Source of the DNA: Bradyrhizobium sp. CCGE-LA001
GTDB taxonomy: Bacteria; Pseudomonadota; Alphaproteobacteria; Rhizobiales; Xanthobacteraceae
Assembly: GCF_000296215.2 (NCBI RefSeq)
Contig: NZ_CP013949.1
Location: forward strand, 1,109,501 to 1,173,500
DNA: 64,000 nucleotides
Direction: 5' to 3'
The notes under the pieces are model-generated. The model had not been told where the DNA came from. It worked only from the letters and a program-made list of their open reading frames with translations, and searched no databases. Positions 23,383-31,698 of the stretch are shown here, piece after piece. Within the stretch, counting starts at the first letter, position 1. Every line of letters begins with the position of its first letter. The position numbers and the translations under genes are program-made.

Positions 23383-23874
23383 CTAGAGGCCCAATTTCGA
23401 ACGCACGTAGTCGACCACGAGAGTCACAAAACTCATCCTCTTGATCCAAGCCCAAGCCAAAGGGCGAAGAGAAGCGGAGACCTGTAGCCAATAGTATTGT
23501 CTGGCTTTCTTAACTCCGATACGGGCTACATTCTTTGCAAACATCTCCTCATAATCACCAAGCTGTGCTTGAGCAGAGCTTTCAGGTGCGAGGAGTGCGA
23601 CCATGAATTTGGCCAACCTTGGCGGAGACGACGAACGCTCAGCCGCGATTTGCTCTGCGGCTTTTTCCAACTTTTCTTCGGCTTCTTTTATGGTGGCGCG
23701 AAGCTTCACGTACTCCTTCCGTGCTGATTCTATTTCTCTTTGAACAAAGAGAGTCTCGAGGGCCACCTTTGACACTTTAAGTTCGTAGGCTGTCACGAAT
23801 CCCAGATTCACGAACTTGCTGCGCAAATTTGGGAGATCGATATTTTTGTCGTCGTCCCCGTTCTTGTCAGTCAC
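23383..23874 (-). CDS. coiled-coil protein encoded with PadR
   Basis: This encodes 163 residues starting MTDKNGDDDKNIDLPNLRS. A central coiled coil (about 50-85, REIESARKEYVKLRATIKEA) is followed by a region with SAQAQLGDYEEMFAKNVARI and an amphipathic C-terminus (IKRMSFVTLVVDYVRSKLGL). It overlaps the upstream PadR gene by four bases (ATGA), so it is co-translated and probably controlled by it. I recognise no family. PadR-linked partners are often membrane-associated, but no clear membrane helix is seen here. Confidence 0.65.
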   Translation of the reverse strand: MTDKNGDDDKNIDLPNLRSKFVNLGFVTAYELKVSKVALETLFVQREIESARKEYVKLRATIKEAEEKLEKAAEQIAAERSSSPPRLAKFMVALLAPESSAQAQLGDYEEMFAKNVARIGVKKARQYYWLQVSASLRPLAWAWIKRMSFVTLVVDYVRSKLGL

Positions 23875-24197
23875 GCCATGGCTCCTGCCAGTTTGGTCCC
23901 TTCGCGCAACCGGTCCAACGCGGAGAGCGATGCATTTAAGGCCATTTGCCCCTTGCCGGTTATTTCAAAGAACATCTTTGCCCGGCCACCGCGTTCAGCG
24001 GTCGCCTGGCCTTGCTTGCTTTTGACAAAGCCCTTCTTTTCGAGGGTTTCGAGAGTCGCATAGATCGTCGCCATCGGAACTGCTTTGTTCAGACGCTTTT
24101 CCAGTTCCTCGTAGATGGAGACCCCATACGCGTCGGGCTGCTTACGCAAAATTGCGAGCATTACGACCTGCTCCGTCTGCTTGAGAGTATCGCTCAT
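23871..24197 (-). CDS. PadR-family transcriptional regulator
   Basis: This encodes 108 residues. EQVVMLAILRKQPDAYGVSI, IYEELEKR, MATIYATLETLEKKGFVKSK and FFEITGKGQMAL follow the PadR winged-helix pattern, with the wing in GQATAERGGRAKMF. At 108 residues it is of the short PadR-s2 type. It overlaps the 163-residue partner gene. A palindrome covering the -10 element of its own promoter (24258-24276) suggests autorepression. Confidence 0.9.
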   Translation of the reverse strand: MSDTLKQTEQVVMLAILRKQPDAYGVSIYEELEKRLNKAVPMATIYATLETLEKKGFVKSKQGQATAERGGRAKMFFEITGKGQMALNASLSALDRLREGTKLAGAMA

Positions 24198-24257
24198 GTT
24201 TCGCTTTCTCTGGCCTGTTTGCTTATTTTGCTTGTTGTCCGGCTACCTCCACCGGTA

Positions 24258-24311
24258 TCTTCTAGTATATAGAAGAAACAAGCGCCGTCAATCTTCCGAA
24301 CTTTGGAAGAT
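24258..24311 (-). promoter_or_regulatory. padR promoter with two operator-like palindromes
   Basis: On the minus strand: -35 TTGACG (24286-24291), 16 bases, -10 TATACT (24264-24269). The palindrome TCTTCTAGTATATAGAAGA (24258-24276, 7-bp arms) covers the -10. A second palindrome, ATCTTCC/GGAAGAT with a 7-base spacer (24291-24311), lies just upstream of the -35. Both share TCTTC/GAAGA arms. Confidence 0.65.
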
Positions 24312-24727
24312 ATCCACTACAAATCGGGCACCGTGAGTGTAGGGGAGCCTTCCTCCTAACTGCATCAGTCACGAAGGAGCGGCGAATCGAGCAGTGGCGG
24401 GAAATGCGTTGGATTACCCGCGTCTGTTAGGGACGTGGTTAGGGACGGTTGCGCGATACGCCACTAAGTTATTGGTTATATGTAGAAAAAAGTAAGGCGC
24501 GACTGGCATCACCACAGTCGCGCCCTACGTCGCCGGCTTATGGGGCAGGGGGGAATAGCCGGCTGCTGAGACGACTCCCGGCCCCGAAAGTCGTTCCATC
24601 TCCTCCGAAATATTTTGCTGAGGCTGGGCATTTTTCGCACACGGTTAAGTGATCGTAATCACCGAGAACCCCCCGTCCTACGGCCGCGTTGTTCCCCCGA
24701 TCGCCATGGGGCGAGGGATCGACAGCC
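24312..24727. other. intergenic stretch at the accessory/core boundary
   Basis: No convincing gene. It holds the hairpin at 24496-24524 and little else. To the right, GC content and gene density rise to core-like levels. Confidence 0.4.
24496..24524 (-). terminator. terminator-like hairpin
   Basis: GGCGCGACTG, nine bases, CAGTCGCGCC: a perfect 10-bp stem. On the minus strand it is followed by TTACTTTTTT, giving a good Rho-independent terminator, although no minus-strand gene is seen directly upstream of it. Confidence 0.6.
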
Positions 24728-25156
24728 ATGTCACAGATTCAAAAGGTATTTTTAGGCGCCGTCGCGATTGCTGCGACGCTCGGCGCGGTGCAATTGGCCT
24801 CCGGCCACGATCTGGCCAACCGCTGGCAGGCCGTCGCCGATATACCCAGCCACAGCTCGAACCTGACCCCGAGCCATAATATCAATCGCACCGGCAAGTC
24901 CGACCGCCTTGCCGAGATCAAGCAAGCGCCCGTTCCCACCCGGACCGTGTCAATGCGGCTGAACGACCTCGCAGACACGTCGGTGCTGCTGCGGGTCCCC
25001 GCGGTGATCGAGACCGGCAATGCCAAGCAGCCCGTGCTGCTCCAGAACCAGACGCAGAAGAAGAACCGCAGCAAGCCGACGATCGCCTGCGAGCCGATGG
25101 TCAGCTCCCTGACCGAGGTCGCGAAACTGCTCCAGCCCGGCCGCTGCGTCACCTGA
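24728..25156 (+). CDS. secreted conserved-type hypothetical protein
   Basis: This encodes 142 residues starting MSQIQKVFLGAVAIAATLGA, a signal peptide or N-terminal anchor. The mature part is polar and low in structure up to about 100, then ends with a conserved-looking CEPMVSSLTEVAKLLQPGRC, where the two Cys may pair. Proteins with this C-terminal signature are familiar from Bradyrhizobium core genomes, with no known function. A 10-bp hairpin follows the stop. Confidence 0.7.
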   Translation: MSQIQKVFLGAVAIAATLGAVQLASGHDLANRWQAVADIPSHSSNLTPSHNINRTGKSDRLAEIKQAPVPTRTVSMRLNDLADTSVLLRVPAVIETGNAKQPVLLQNQTQKKNRSKPTIACEPMVSSLTEVAKLLQPGRCVT

Positions 25157-25176
25157 TCCGCACAGGACGCCGGATA

Positions 25177-25200
25177 GATCGCCCTCCCCCGAGGGCGATC
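25177..25200 (+). terminator. hairpin after the 24728-25156 gene
   Basis: GATCGCCCTC, four C, GAGGGCGATC: a perfect 10-bp stem 20 bases past the stop. No long U tract follows, so termination may be Rho-assisted. Confidence 0.5.
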
Positions 25201-25211
25201 GTTCGCGTCCA

Positions 25212-25239
25212 CTTGATCCCCTGTCCCTTCGCGTTATAT
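25212..25239 (+). promoter_or_regulatory. candidate htpG promoter
   Basis: CTTGAT (25212-25217), 16 bases, TTATAT (25234-25239), 38 bases before the htpG ATG. The CTTGA -35 is typical of heat-shock (RpoH) promoters in alphaproteobacteria, but the -10 fits the housekeeping sigma factor as well. Confidence 0.4.
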
Positions 25240-25277
25240 CCCGGGTTTCTTCCCCTTCGTTTTGACCGGGTAAACGC

Positions 25278-27155
25278 ATGACGACGTCAGACACGGCTGT
25301 GCATACGCAGCCATTCCAGGCCGAGGTTTCCGAGCTTTTGCACCTCATGGTGCACTCCGTTTATTCGGAGACCGATATTTTCCTGCGCGAACTCGTCTCC
25401 AATGCCTCGGACGCCTGCGACAAGCTGCGCTATGAGGCGATCGCCCGTCCGGACCTGCTCGGCGAGGGCGAGGCGCTCAAGATCCGCATCATCCCGAACA
25501 AGACGGCCAAGACGCTCACGATCGCCGACAACGGCATCGGCATGGAGCGGCAGGAGCTGATCGACCATCTCGGCACCATTGCCCGCTCCGGCACCAAGGC
25601 CTTCGTATCGAAGCTGAAGGAAGCAAAGGACGGCCTCGGCCTGATCGGCCAGTTCGGCGTCGGCTTCTATTCCGCCTTCATGGTCGCCGAGAAGATCGTC
25701 GTGATCAGCCGTCGCGCCGGCGAGAGCGACGTCTGGACCTGGAGCTCCCAAGGCGGCTCCGGCTTCGAGATCGCCCGCGCCGGCGACGAGGACGCTGCGC
25801 GCGTGACGCGCGGCACCGAGATCGTCCTGCATCTGAAGGACGACGCCAAGAAATATCTCGAAACCTACGAGATCGAGCGCATCGTCGGGGCCTATTCCGA
25901 CAACATCCTGTTTCCCATCGAGCTCGTGCCGGAAGAGGGCGAGCCGCGCCAGATCAATTCGGCCAGCGCGCTGTGGCAGCGCTCGAAGAGCGAGCTGACG
26001 GCGGAGGACTACAAGAAAGCCTATCAGCAGATCGCGACGGCCTTCGACGATCCCGCCATGACGCTGCATTATCGCGCCGAGGGCCGCTATTCCTACGCCG
26101 TGCTGCTGTTCGCGCCGTCTGCCAAGCCGTTCGACCTGTTCGAGCCGAACCGCAAGGGACGGGTCAAGCTCTACGTCCGCCGCGTCTTCATCACCGACGA
26201 TGCAGATCTCTTGCCGGGCTATCTGCGCTTCATCCGCGGCGTGGTCGACAGCGAGGATCTTCCCCTCAACATCTCCCGCGAGATGCTGCAGAACAATCCG
26301 CAGCTGGCGCAGATCCGCAAGGCGGTGGCGACCCGCGTCGTGTCCGAGCTCGAAAGCCTCGCCGAGAAGGATCCCGACAATTTCGTCAAGATCTGGGATG
26401 CCTTCGGCGCGGTGCTGAAGGAGGGCATCTACGAGGATTTCGAGCGTCGCGAAAAGCTGCTGGCGCTGTCGCGCTTCACCACGACGTCGGGCGAGAAGCG
26501 GTCGCTCAAGCAGGTGATCGCCGATTTCAAGCCGAACCAGACCGAGATCTACTATCTCGTCGGGGACAGCATCGAGCGGTTGAAATCCAATCCGCGGCTG
26601 GAAGCCGCGACCGCGCGCGGCATCGAGGTGCTGCTGCTGTCCGATCCCGTCGATGCCTTCTGGACCTCGATGCCCTCGGAGTTCGACGGCAAGCCGCTGA
26701 AGTCACTGAGCCAAGGCGATCTCAACCTCGATTTGATCCCGCGCCTCGACGACAAGGACGAGGCGAAGAAGGACGAGCCGGAGGCCGATGAAGCCGCCAC
26801 CATCGCGGTGATCAAGGCCGCGCTCGGCGAGCGCGTCAGCGACGTCAAGGCCTCGACGCGCCTGACCAGCTCCGCCTCCTGCCTGGTCGCCGACAGCCAG
26901 GGGCCGAGCCGCGAGCTGGAGCGCATCCTGGCGCAGCAGAACCGCGGCATGAAGACCAAGCCGATCCTCGAGATCAATCTGCGCCATCCGATGGTGGGTG
27001 CGATCACCAAGGCGCCGGCCGGCTCCAAGGCCGTCGACGATCTTAGCCTGCTCCTGCTCGAACAGGCGCAGATCCTGGACGGGGAATTGCCGGAAGACCC
27101 GGCGGCGTTCGCCGCGAGGCTGAACCGGCTCGTGTTGCAAGGGCTCGGCGCGTAG
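25278..27155 (+). CDS. htpG: molecular chaperone HtpG (Hsp90)
   Basis: This encodes 625 residues, the usual length for bacterial Hsp90. The N-terminal ATPase domain has FLRELVSNASDACDKLR (Glu38, Asn42), DNGIGM (84-89) and GQFGVGFYSAFM. The middle domain has the conserved Arg loop RRVFITDD, RGVVDSEDLPLNISREMLQ. The C-terminal dimerisation domain ends in LVLQGLGA without the eukaryotic MEEVD tail, as expected. It is a cytoplasmic ATP-dependent chaperone. It appears to be transcribed alone from a CTTGA-type promoter. Confidence 0.98.
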   Translation: MTTSDTAVHTQPFQAEVSELLHLMVHSVYSETDIFLRELVSNASDACDKLRYEAIARPDLLGEGEALKIRIIPNKTAKTLTIADNGIGMERQELIDHLGTIARSGTKAFVSKLKEAKDGLGLIGQFGVGFYSAFMVAEKIVVISRRAGESDVWTWSSQGGSGFEIARAGDEDAARVTRGTEIVLHLKDDAKKYLETYEIERIVGAYSDNILFPIELVPEEGEPRQINSASALWQRSKSELTAEDYKKAYQQIATAFDDPAMTLHYRAEGRYSYAVLLFAPSAKPFDLFEPNRKGRVKLYVRRVFITDDADLLPGYLRFIRGVVDSEDLPLNISREMLQNNPQLAQIRKAVATRVVSELESLAEKDPDNFVKIWDAFGAVLKEGIYEDFERREKLLALSRFTTTSGEKRSLKQVIADFKPNQTEIYYLVGDSIERLKSNPRLEAATARGIEVLLLSDPVDAFWTSMPSEFDGKPLKSLSQGDLNLDLIPRLDDKDEAKKDEPEADEAATIAVIKAALGERVSDVKASTRLTSSASCLVADSQGPSRELERILAQQNRGMKTKPILEINLRHPMVGAITKAPAGSKAVDDLSLLLLEQAQILDGELPEDPAAFAARLNRLVLQGLGA

Positions 27156-27326
27156 CCGCTGGTTCGGTCGTCAAGCTCGGCCATGGCGACGGTGAGTGCG
27201 TTGCGAGATCGCCGCACTCACCTTGCCGTCATCTGTACCTAGGAACAGTCGCCTCCAGCGTGGTGTTATGCCATAGGAGGCAGTCGGCATCCGTGCCGGC
27301 GCCGTGACCGATGCGAGGATTTCTCC

Positions 27327-27608
27327 ATGCGCTTGCCGATCCTGACCCTCACCGCGATTGTCACGTTGTTCGTCGCGGCCGACGCCAGCGCCCAGACCTA
27401 CGATCCGCGTTACCCCGTGTGCATGCATGTCTACACGCCCGGCGGCTTCGGCGGTGGCGGCGGCGACTATTATGATTGTTCGTTTACCTCGATCCCGCAG
27501 TGCCGGGCCACGGCGTCGGGCCGCTCTGCGAGCTGCGACCTGAACCCCTATTACGCCTTCGACCAGCCCCCGCCGCGTCCGCGCAAGCGGCAGAAGCAAC
27601 AGTACTAG
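27327..27608 (+). CDS. DUF3551 secreted protein, copy 1
   Basis: This encodes 93 residues. A signal peptide ending ASAQ is followed by YDPRYPVCMHVYTPGG, YYDCSFTSIPQC, ASGRSASCDLNPYY: the DUF3551 pattern with four Cys residues that probably form two disulfides. The tail is Pro/Arg-rich. The family is very common and multicopy in Bradyrhizobium; function unknown. A weak EcfG-like element (GGAAC-N17-TGTT, 27242-27267) lies upstream. The paralog follows after nine bases. Confidence 0.85.
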   Translation: MRLPILTLTAIVTLFVAADASAQTYDPRYPVCMHVYTPGGFGGGGGDYYDCSFTSIPQCRATASGRSASCDLNPYYAFDQPPPRPRKRQKQQY

Positions 27609-27617
27609 CGGTCCGCG

Positions 27618-27911
27618 ATGCGCTTTCCTCGGATCCTCTCGCCGCGAGCTTCCCTCGGCCTGCTCCTCGCCGTCGGCGCCTCGCTCGTGATTGCGCCCTC
27701 GCATGCGCAGACTTTCGATCCCCGTTACCCCGTCTGCATGCACGTTTATTCCGGCGCGAATGGCGGTGGCGGGGAGTGGTACGATTGCTCCTTCACATCC
27801 ATCCCGCAGTGCCGCGCCACCGCGTGGGGGCGCGCCGCGATCTGTGATCTCAATCCGTACTACCCCGTCAACGCGCCGCCGCAGCGTTTGCGTCACAGGC
27901 GAACCGGCTAG
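27618..27911 (+). CDS. DUF3551 secreted protein, copy 2
   Basis: This encodes 97 residues with a longer signal peptide (SLGLLLAVGASLVIAPSHAQ). The mature part repeats copy 1: FDPRYPVCMHVYSG, WYDCSFTSIPQC, CDLNPYYPV. The two genes are a tandem duplication and share an operon. The Gly-rich loop differs most. Confidence 0.85.
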   Translation: MRFPRILSPRASLGLLLAVGASLVIAPSHAQTFDPRYPVCMHVYSGANGGGGEWYDCSFTSIPQCRATAWGRAAICDLNPYYPVNAPPQRLRHRRTG

Positions 27912-28047
27912 CACCGGACGGATCGGCGCTTCCACTTGACGTCACTGCTGATCCCGACAAGTTCCGCCCGCTTTGTGCCGGCCGTCTTGCGACGCCGGCG
28001 GCTTGGTAAGGAATGACTAGCGTTAATCGCGCGCTAAGCGGCTTTTA

Positions 28048-28073
28048 CCCTGCCCCTTAACACCTGGGCAGGG
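28048..28073 (+). terminator. hairpin between the DUF3551 pair and the acyl-CoA synthetase gene
   Basis: CCCTGCCC, ten bases, GGGCAGGG. It lies 52 bases upstream of the synthetase ATG, without a U tract. It may end the DUF3551 transcript or belong to the leader. Confidence 0.35.
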
Positions 28074-28125
28074 CGGTGCGGGCTAAGCTTGGGACCAGCA
28101 GCCACGGCCCCAAGAGAATAACGGC

Positions 28126-29931
28126 ATGACCACCGGTGTCATCGAGCAAGCGAAAGCCGCGCGCGCGCCGTCGGCGTCGAAGATCTGGCTGAAGGCGATC
28201 GAGCTCACTGCGCGGATCGAGACGCTGCCGGGCCGCCTGTTTGCCGACGTCGTCGAGGATTGGGCGCGACGCCAGCCCGACCGCGCGGCGCTCGTCACCG
28301 ACGCTGCCATGCTTGACTACGAAGGCTTGTCGAAGCGGATCAATCGCTATGCGCGCTGGGCGCGCTCGGTCGGCGTGGCCAAGGGAGACACCGTTGCCCT
28401 GATCATGCCGAACGGCATCGACTATGTCGCAGCCTGGCTCGGCATCAGCCGGGTCGGGGGCGTTGTCGCGCTGCTCAACACCAAGCTGGTGGGGCCATCG
28501 CTCGCGCATTGCATCGACGTCGCGAAGCCGTCGCACATCATCGTCGCCTGTGAACTGGCGGAGATGCTCGACGGCGCAGCGCCGCATTTGAAGACGCAGG
28601 CAAAGGTCTGGAGCCATGGCGATGCCCGCAGCGAACGCGCCATTGACGTTGCGCTGGCGGCGCTCGACGATGCCTCTCTTTCGCCGGACGAGCGCGGCGA
28701 TGTCACGATCAGCGACCGCGCCCTGCTGATCTACACATCGGGTACCACCGGCTTGCCGAAAGCCGCCAGCATCAGTCACCGCCGCATCCTCAACTGGGGC
28801 TTCTGGTTCGCCGGTCTCACCGGCGCGACGCCTCAGGACCGGCTTTACGACTGTCTGCCGCTGTTCCACTCGGTCGGCGGCATCGTCGCGCCATGCAGCA
28901 TGCTTGCCGCCGGCGGCTCGGTGGTGATTGCGGAAAAGTTTTCGGCGTCGCATTTCTGGTCCGACATCGACCGGCACGACTGCACCCTGTTCCAGTATAT
29001 CGGCGAGCTCTGCCGCTATCTGCTCAAGGCGCCGCCGTCGGAATATGAGAACCGGCATCGCCTGCGGCTCGTCTGCGGCAACGGTCTGCGCGGCGACATC
29101 TGGGAGGATTTTCAGGCGCGCTTTGCCATTCCCCGCATCCTCGAATTCTACGCGGCCACCGAAGGCAATTTTTCGCTGTTCAACGTGGAGGGCCAGCCCG
29201 GTGCGATCGGCCGCATTCCGCCGCTGCTGGCGCATCGTTTTCCGGCAAGCCTGGTCAAGCTCGCCCCCGACAGCGGCGTGCCGCTACGCAACGAAGAGGG
29301 CTTTTGCATCGCCTGCGCCCGCGGCGAGGCCGGCGAAGCGATCGGCCGCATCGGCACCGCCGATGAGGGCGGCGGGCGTTTCGAGGGCTATACCGACGCA
29401 GGCGAGACCGAGAAGAAGATTTTGCGCGATGTCTTCGCCCGGGGTGATGCATGGTTTCGCACCGGCGACCTGATGCGGCTCGACGACAAGGGCTTTTTCC
29501 ATTTTGTCGATCGCATCGGCGATACCTTCCGCTGGAAGGGCGAGAACGTCGCGACCTCGGAGGTGAATGACGCCGTGCGCGACTTCACCGGCGTGGTCGA
29601 CGCCACCACCTACGGCGTCAGCATCGCCGGCACCGACGGCCGCGCCGGCATGAGCGCCATCGTCGTCAACGAAGGCTTCGACATCGCCGCGCTGCCCGCC
29701 CATCTCGCGCAGCGTCTGCCGGCCTATGCGCGTCCCGTTTTCATCCGCATCTCCCACGAGATCGATGCGACCGAGACCTTCAAGCAGAAGAAGGGAGGGC
29801 TCGCACGCGAGGGCTTCGATCCGGCCGCAATAACGGAGCCGCTGTTCATGCTCGATCCGAAATCCGGGGCGTATGTCGCGCTCGACAGCGAGGCCTATGC
29901 CCGTATCAATGACGGCACGATCAGGCTGTAA
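28126..29931 (+). CDS. long-chain acyl-CoA synthetase (FATP/VLACS-like)
   Basis: This encodes 601 residues of the AMP-binding superfamily. P-loop YTSGTTGLPKAA at about 203, FYAATEGN at about 341, WFRTGDL at about 444 and a DRIGDTFRWKGENVATSEV segment match the very-long-chain/fatty-acid-transport group (RxGDTFRWKGENV). The C-terminal FKQKKGGLAREG has the catalytic Lys. It activates fatty acids to acyl-CoA at the membrane or in the cytoplasm. The ACP/ligase/SDR operon starts 150 bases downstream on the same strand, so it may supply activated acyl groups. Confidence 0.9.
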   Translation: MTTGVIEQAKAARAPSASKIWLKAIELTARIETLPGRLFADVVEDWARRQPDRAALVTDAAMLDYEGLSKRINRYARWARSVGVAKGDTVALIMPNGIDYVAAWLGISRVGGVVALLNTKLVGPSLAHCIDVAKPSHIIVACELAEMLDGAAPHLKTQAKVWSHGDARSERAIDVALAALDDASLSPDERGDVTISDRALLIYTSGTTGLPKAASISHRRILNWGFWFAGLTGATPQDRLYDCLPLFHSVGGIVAPCSMLAAGGSVVIAEKFSASHFWSDIDRHDCTLFQYIGELCRYLLKAPPSEYENRHRLRLVCGNGLRGDIWEDFQARFAIPRILEFYAATEGNFSLFNVEGQPGAIGRIPPLLAHRFPASLVKLAPDSGVPLRNEEGFCIACARGEAGEAIGRIGTADEGGGRFEGYTDAGETEKKILRDVFARGDAWFRTGDLMRLDDKGFFHFVDRIGDTFRWKGENVATSEVNDAVRDFTGVVDATTYGVSIAGTDGRAGMSAIVVNEGFDIAALPAHLAQRLPAYARPVFIRISHEIDATETFKQKKGGLAREGFDPAAITEPLFMLDPKSGAYVALDSEAYARINDGTIRL

Positions 29932-30040
29932 GCCTCGCGAAATCAGCAGACAGGTCCAATTTTATCTGAATTGTCCAAGAAGCCATTTACTTCTGTCGGG
30001 TAAACAGGCCGCCATGGGAGGCGGTCAGCAAGAGCCGCCG

Positions 30041-30077
30041 CAACAAGCGATAACAACAAGCGATAACAACAAGCGAG
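30041..30077 (+). repeat. 13-bp tandem repeat in the ACP leader
   Basis: CAACAAGCGATAA occurs at 30041 and 30054, with a third partial copy (CAACAAGCGA) at 30067. It ends seven bases before the ACP start codon. Confidence 0.8.
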
Positions 30078-30083
30078 CCAGCC

Positions 30084-30329
30084 ATGTCGGTAAGGTCTAA
30101 GGTCATTGACGCGATCCAGCAGATCGCCAAGGAGCAGCACGTCACGCTTCCCGCGCTCTCGGACGATCTGTCTCTGCATGAGACCGGCTTCGACTCGCTC
30201 GCCTTCGCGATCCTGGTCGCGCGTCTCGAGGACGAGACCGGCGTCGACCCCTTCACCATTTCCGAGGACGCAGCGTTCCCCGCCACCGTAGGCGATTTCG
30301 TGCGGGCCTACGAAAATGTCCCCGCGTGA
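30084..30329 (+). CDS. acyl carrier protein
   Basis: This encodes 81 residues. HETGFDSLAFA holds the phosphopantetheine attachment Ser38 in the D-S-L motif, and the four-helix ACP layout is clear. It is not the housekeeping AcpP (which has GADSLDTVE). A dedicated partner is likely: the AMP-ligase gene starts 14 bases before its stop codon, and a reductase gene follows. The leader carries a 13-bp tandem repeat and lacks a strong Shine-Dalgarno sequence. Confidence 0.9.
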   Translation: MSVRSKVIDAIQQIAKEQHVTLPALSDDLSLHETGFDSLAFAILVARLEDETGVDPFTISEDAAFPATVGDFVRAYENVPA

Positions 30330-31698
30330 GATCTTTGCGCTTCGCGACCATCTCGGCGCTGAGCTGAAGGGCCGCACGCTCTCGGATGCGCACCATGTGG
30401 TGTCGCTGACGGACGTCCTGTCGCACACGGTTCTGGGTGGGCGTCTGCACGAACTCGCGGGCCGCGCCGTGCTGCTCAAGCTGTCCGACCAGCTCCGGTC
30501 AGGCCTTGCCATGATCGAGCTCGACGGCATCGCCCGTCGCATCCTGCTGTGTCCGCCCGATCTCAATCCTGCGCATCTCGACGCGTTGATCGCGGATGCC
30601 GCGATCGATGCCGTCGTCACTGACGGGGCCGATCGCTGGACCGGGATCGGCGTGCCGCTGGTGGTCACCGCGAAATTGCCGCTCGAAGCGGCCGTACCGG
30701 TCAGGACCGAGCGGGCCACCGAATGGCTGATGCTAACGTCGGGCACGTCGGGCGTACCAAAAATCGCCGGCCATACGCTGGAAGCGCTCACCGGCGCGAT
30801 TGTCGCCGAAGGCCCCGCGCGCGGACCTGCGCCGGTGTGGGCGACGTTCTACGACATCCGCCGCTATGGCGGCCTGCAAATCTTCCTCCGCGCCATTCTC
30901 TCCGGCGGCTCCATGGTGCTGTCGGACCCGCATGAGGCGCTGGCCGATCACGTCGCAAGGCTGAATGCGCGCGGCGTCTCGCACATCTCCGGCACGCCCT
31001 CGCACTGGCGCAAGCTCCTGATGAGCGGCTCGGCCGCCCAGTTCACCCCTAGCTACGTCCGTCTCTCCGGCGAGATCGCCGACCAGGCGGTCCTCGACGG
31101 CCTGAAAGCCGCATTCCCCGATGCCTCGGTCGGTCATGCCTATGCCTCGACCGAGGCCGGCGTGGGCTTCGCCGTCAATGACGGGTTGGAGGGTTTTCCG
31201 GCCAGTTATCTCGGCAGCCGCAATGGTGTCGAGATGAAAGTCGTCGACGGCTCGCTGCGCATCCGCTCGACGCGCACGGCCCACGCTTACATCGGCCGCA
31301 ACGCCGCCGCACTCACTGACGACGATGGCTTCGTCGACAGCGGCGATATTGTCGAGCTGCGCGGTGATCGCTATTATTTCGTCGGCCGCCGCGGCGGCAT
31401 CATCAATATCGGCGGGCTGAAGGTTCACCCCGAAGAGATCGAGGCGGTGATCAATCGCCATCCCGATGTGCGGATGTCGCGGGCCAAATCCCGCCGCAGC
31501 CCGATCACCGGCGGCATTGTCGTCGCCGACGTCATTCTCGCCGACGGCTGCGACCCGGCGCGTGCGAAGGAGATCCGTGACCAGATCCTGGATCAGTGCC
31601 GCGCGCAGCTCGCCTCGCACAAGGTGCCGGCCGTGATCCGCTTCGTCGAGGCTCTCGACGTCACCCCGGCCGGCAAACTGGCGCGCACCGATGCATAA
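30316..31698 (+). CDS. AMP-forming acyl/aryl ligase
   Basis: This encodes 460 residues. MLTSGTSGVPKIAGHT (about 139) is the adenylation P-loop, YASTEAGVGF (about 276) the A5 motif, GDIVELRGDRYYFVGRRGG (about 343) the A7/A8 region, and TPAGKLART near the end has the catalytic Lys. At 460 residues the N-terminal part is short for the superfamily. It overlaps the ACP gene by 14 bases and the SDR gene by eight, implying translational coupling and direct loading of the ACP. The substrate (fatty or aryl acid) is unknown. Confidence 0.85.
   Translation: MSPREIFALRDHLGAELKGRTLSDAHHVVSLTDVLSHTVLGGRLHELAGRAVLLKLSDQLRSGLAMIELDGIARRILLCPPDLNPAHLDALIADAAIDAVVTDGADRWTGIGVPLVVTAKLPLEAAVPVRTERATEWLMLTSGTSGVPKIAGHTLEALTGAIVAEGPARGPAPVWATFYDIRRYGGLQIFLRAILSGGSMVLSDPHEALADHVARLNARGVSHISGTPSHWRKLLMSGSAAQFTPSYVRLSGEIADQAVLDGLKAAFPDASVGHAYASTEAGVGFAVNDGLEGFPASYLGSRNGVEMKVVDGSLRIRSTRTAHAYIGRNAAALTDDDGFVDSGDIVELRGDRYYFVGRRGGIINIGGLKVHPEEIEAVINRHPDVRMSRAKSRRSPITGGIVVADVILADGCDPARAKEIRDQILDQCRAQLASHKVPAVIRFVEALDVTPAGKLARTDA

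Noticed and set aside
24350..24480. A tRNA or integrase remnant at the island edge
   Set aside because: No cloverleaf could be drawn, and the short peptide reading (IEQWREMRW) is too small to assign to an integrase.
25287..26069. Long minus-strand frame of 260 residues opposite htpG
   Set aside because: High-GC genes produce long antisense frames; this one mirrors the conserved Hsp90 coding frame.
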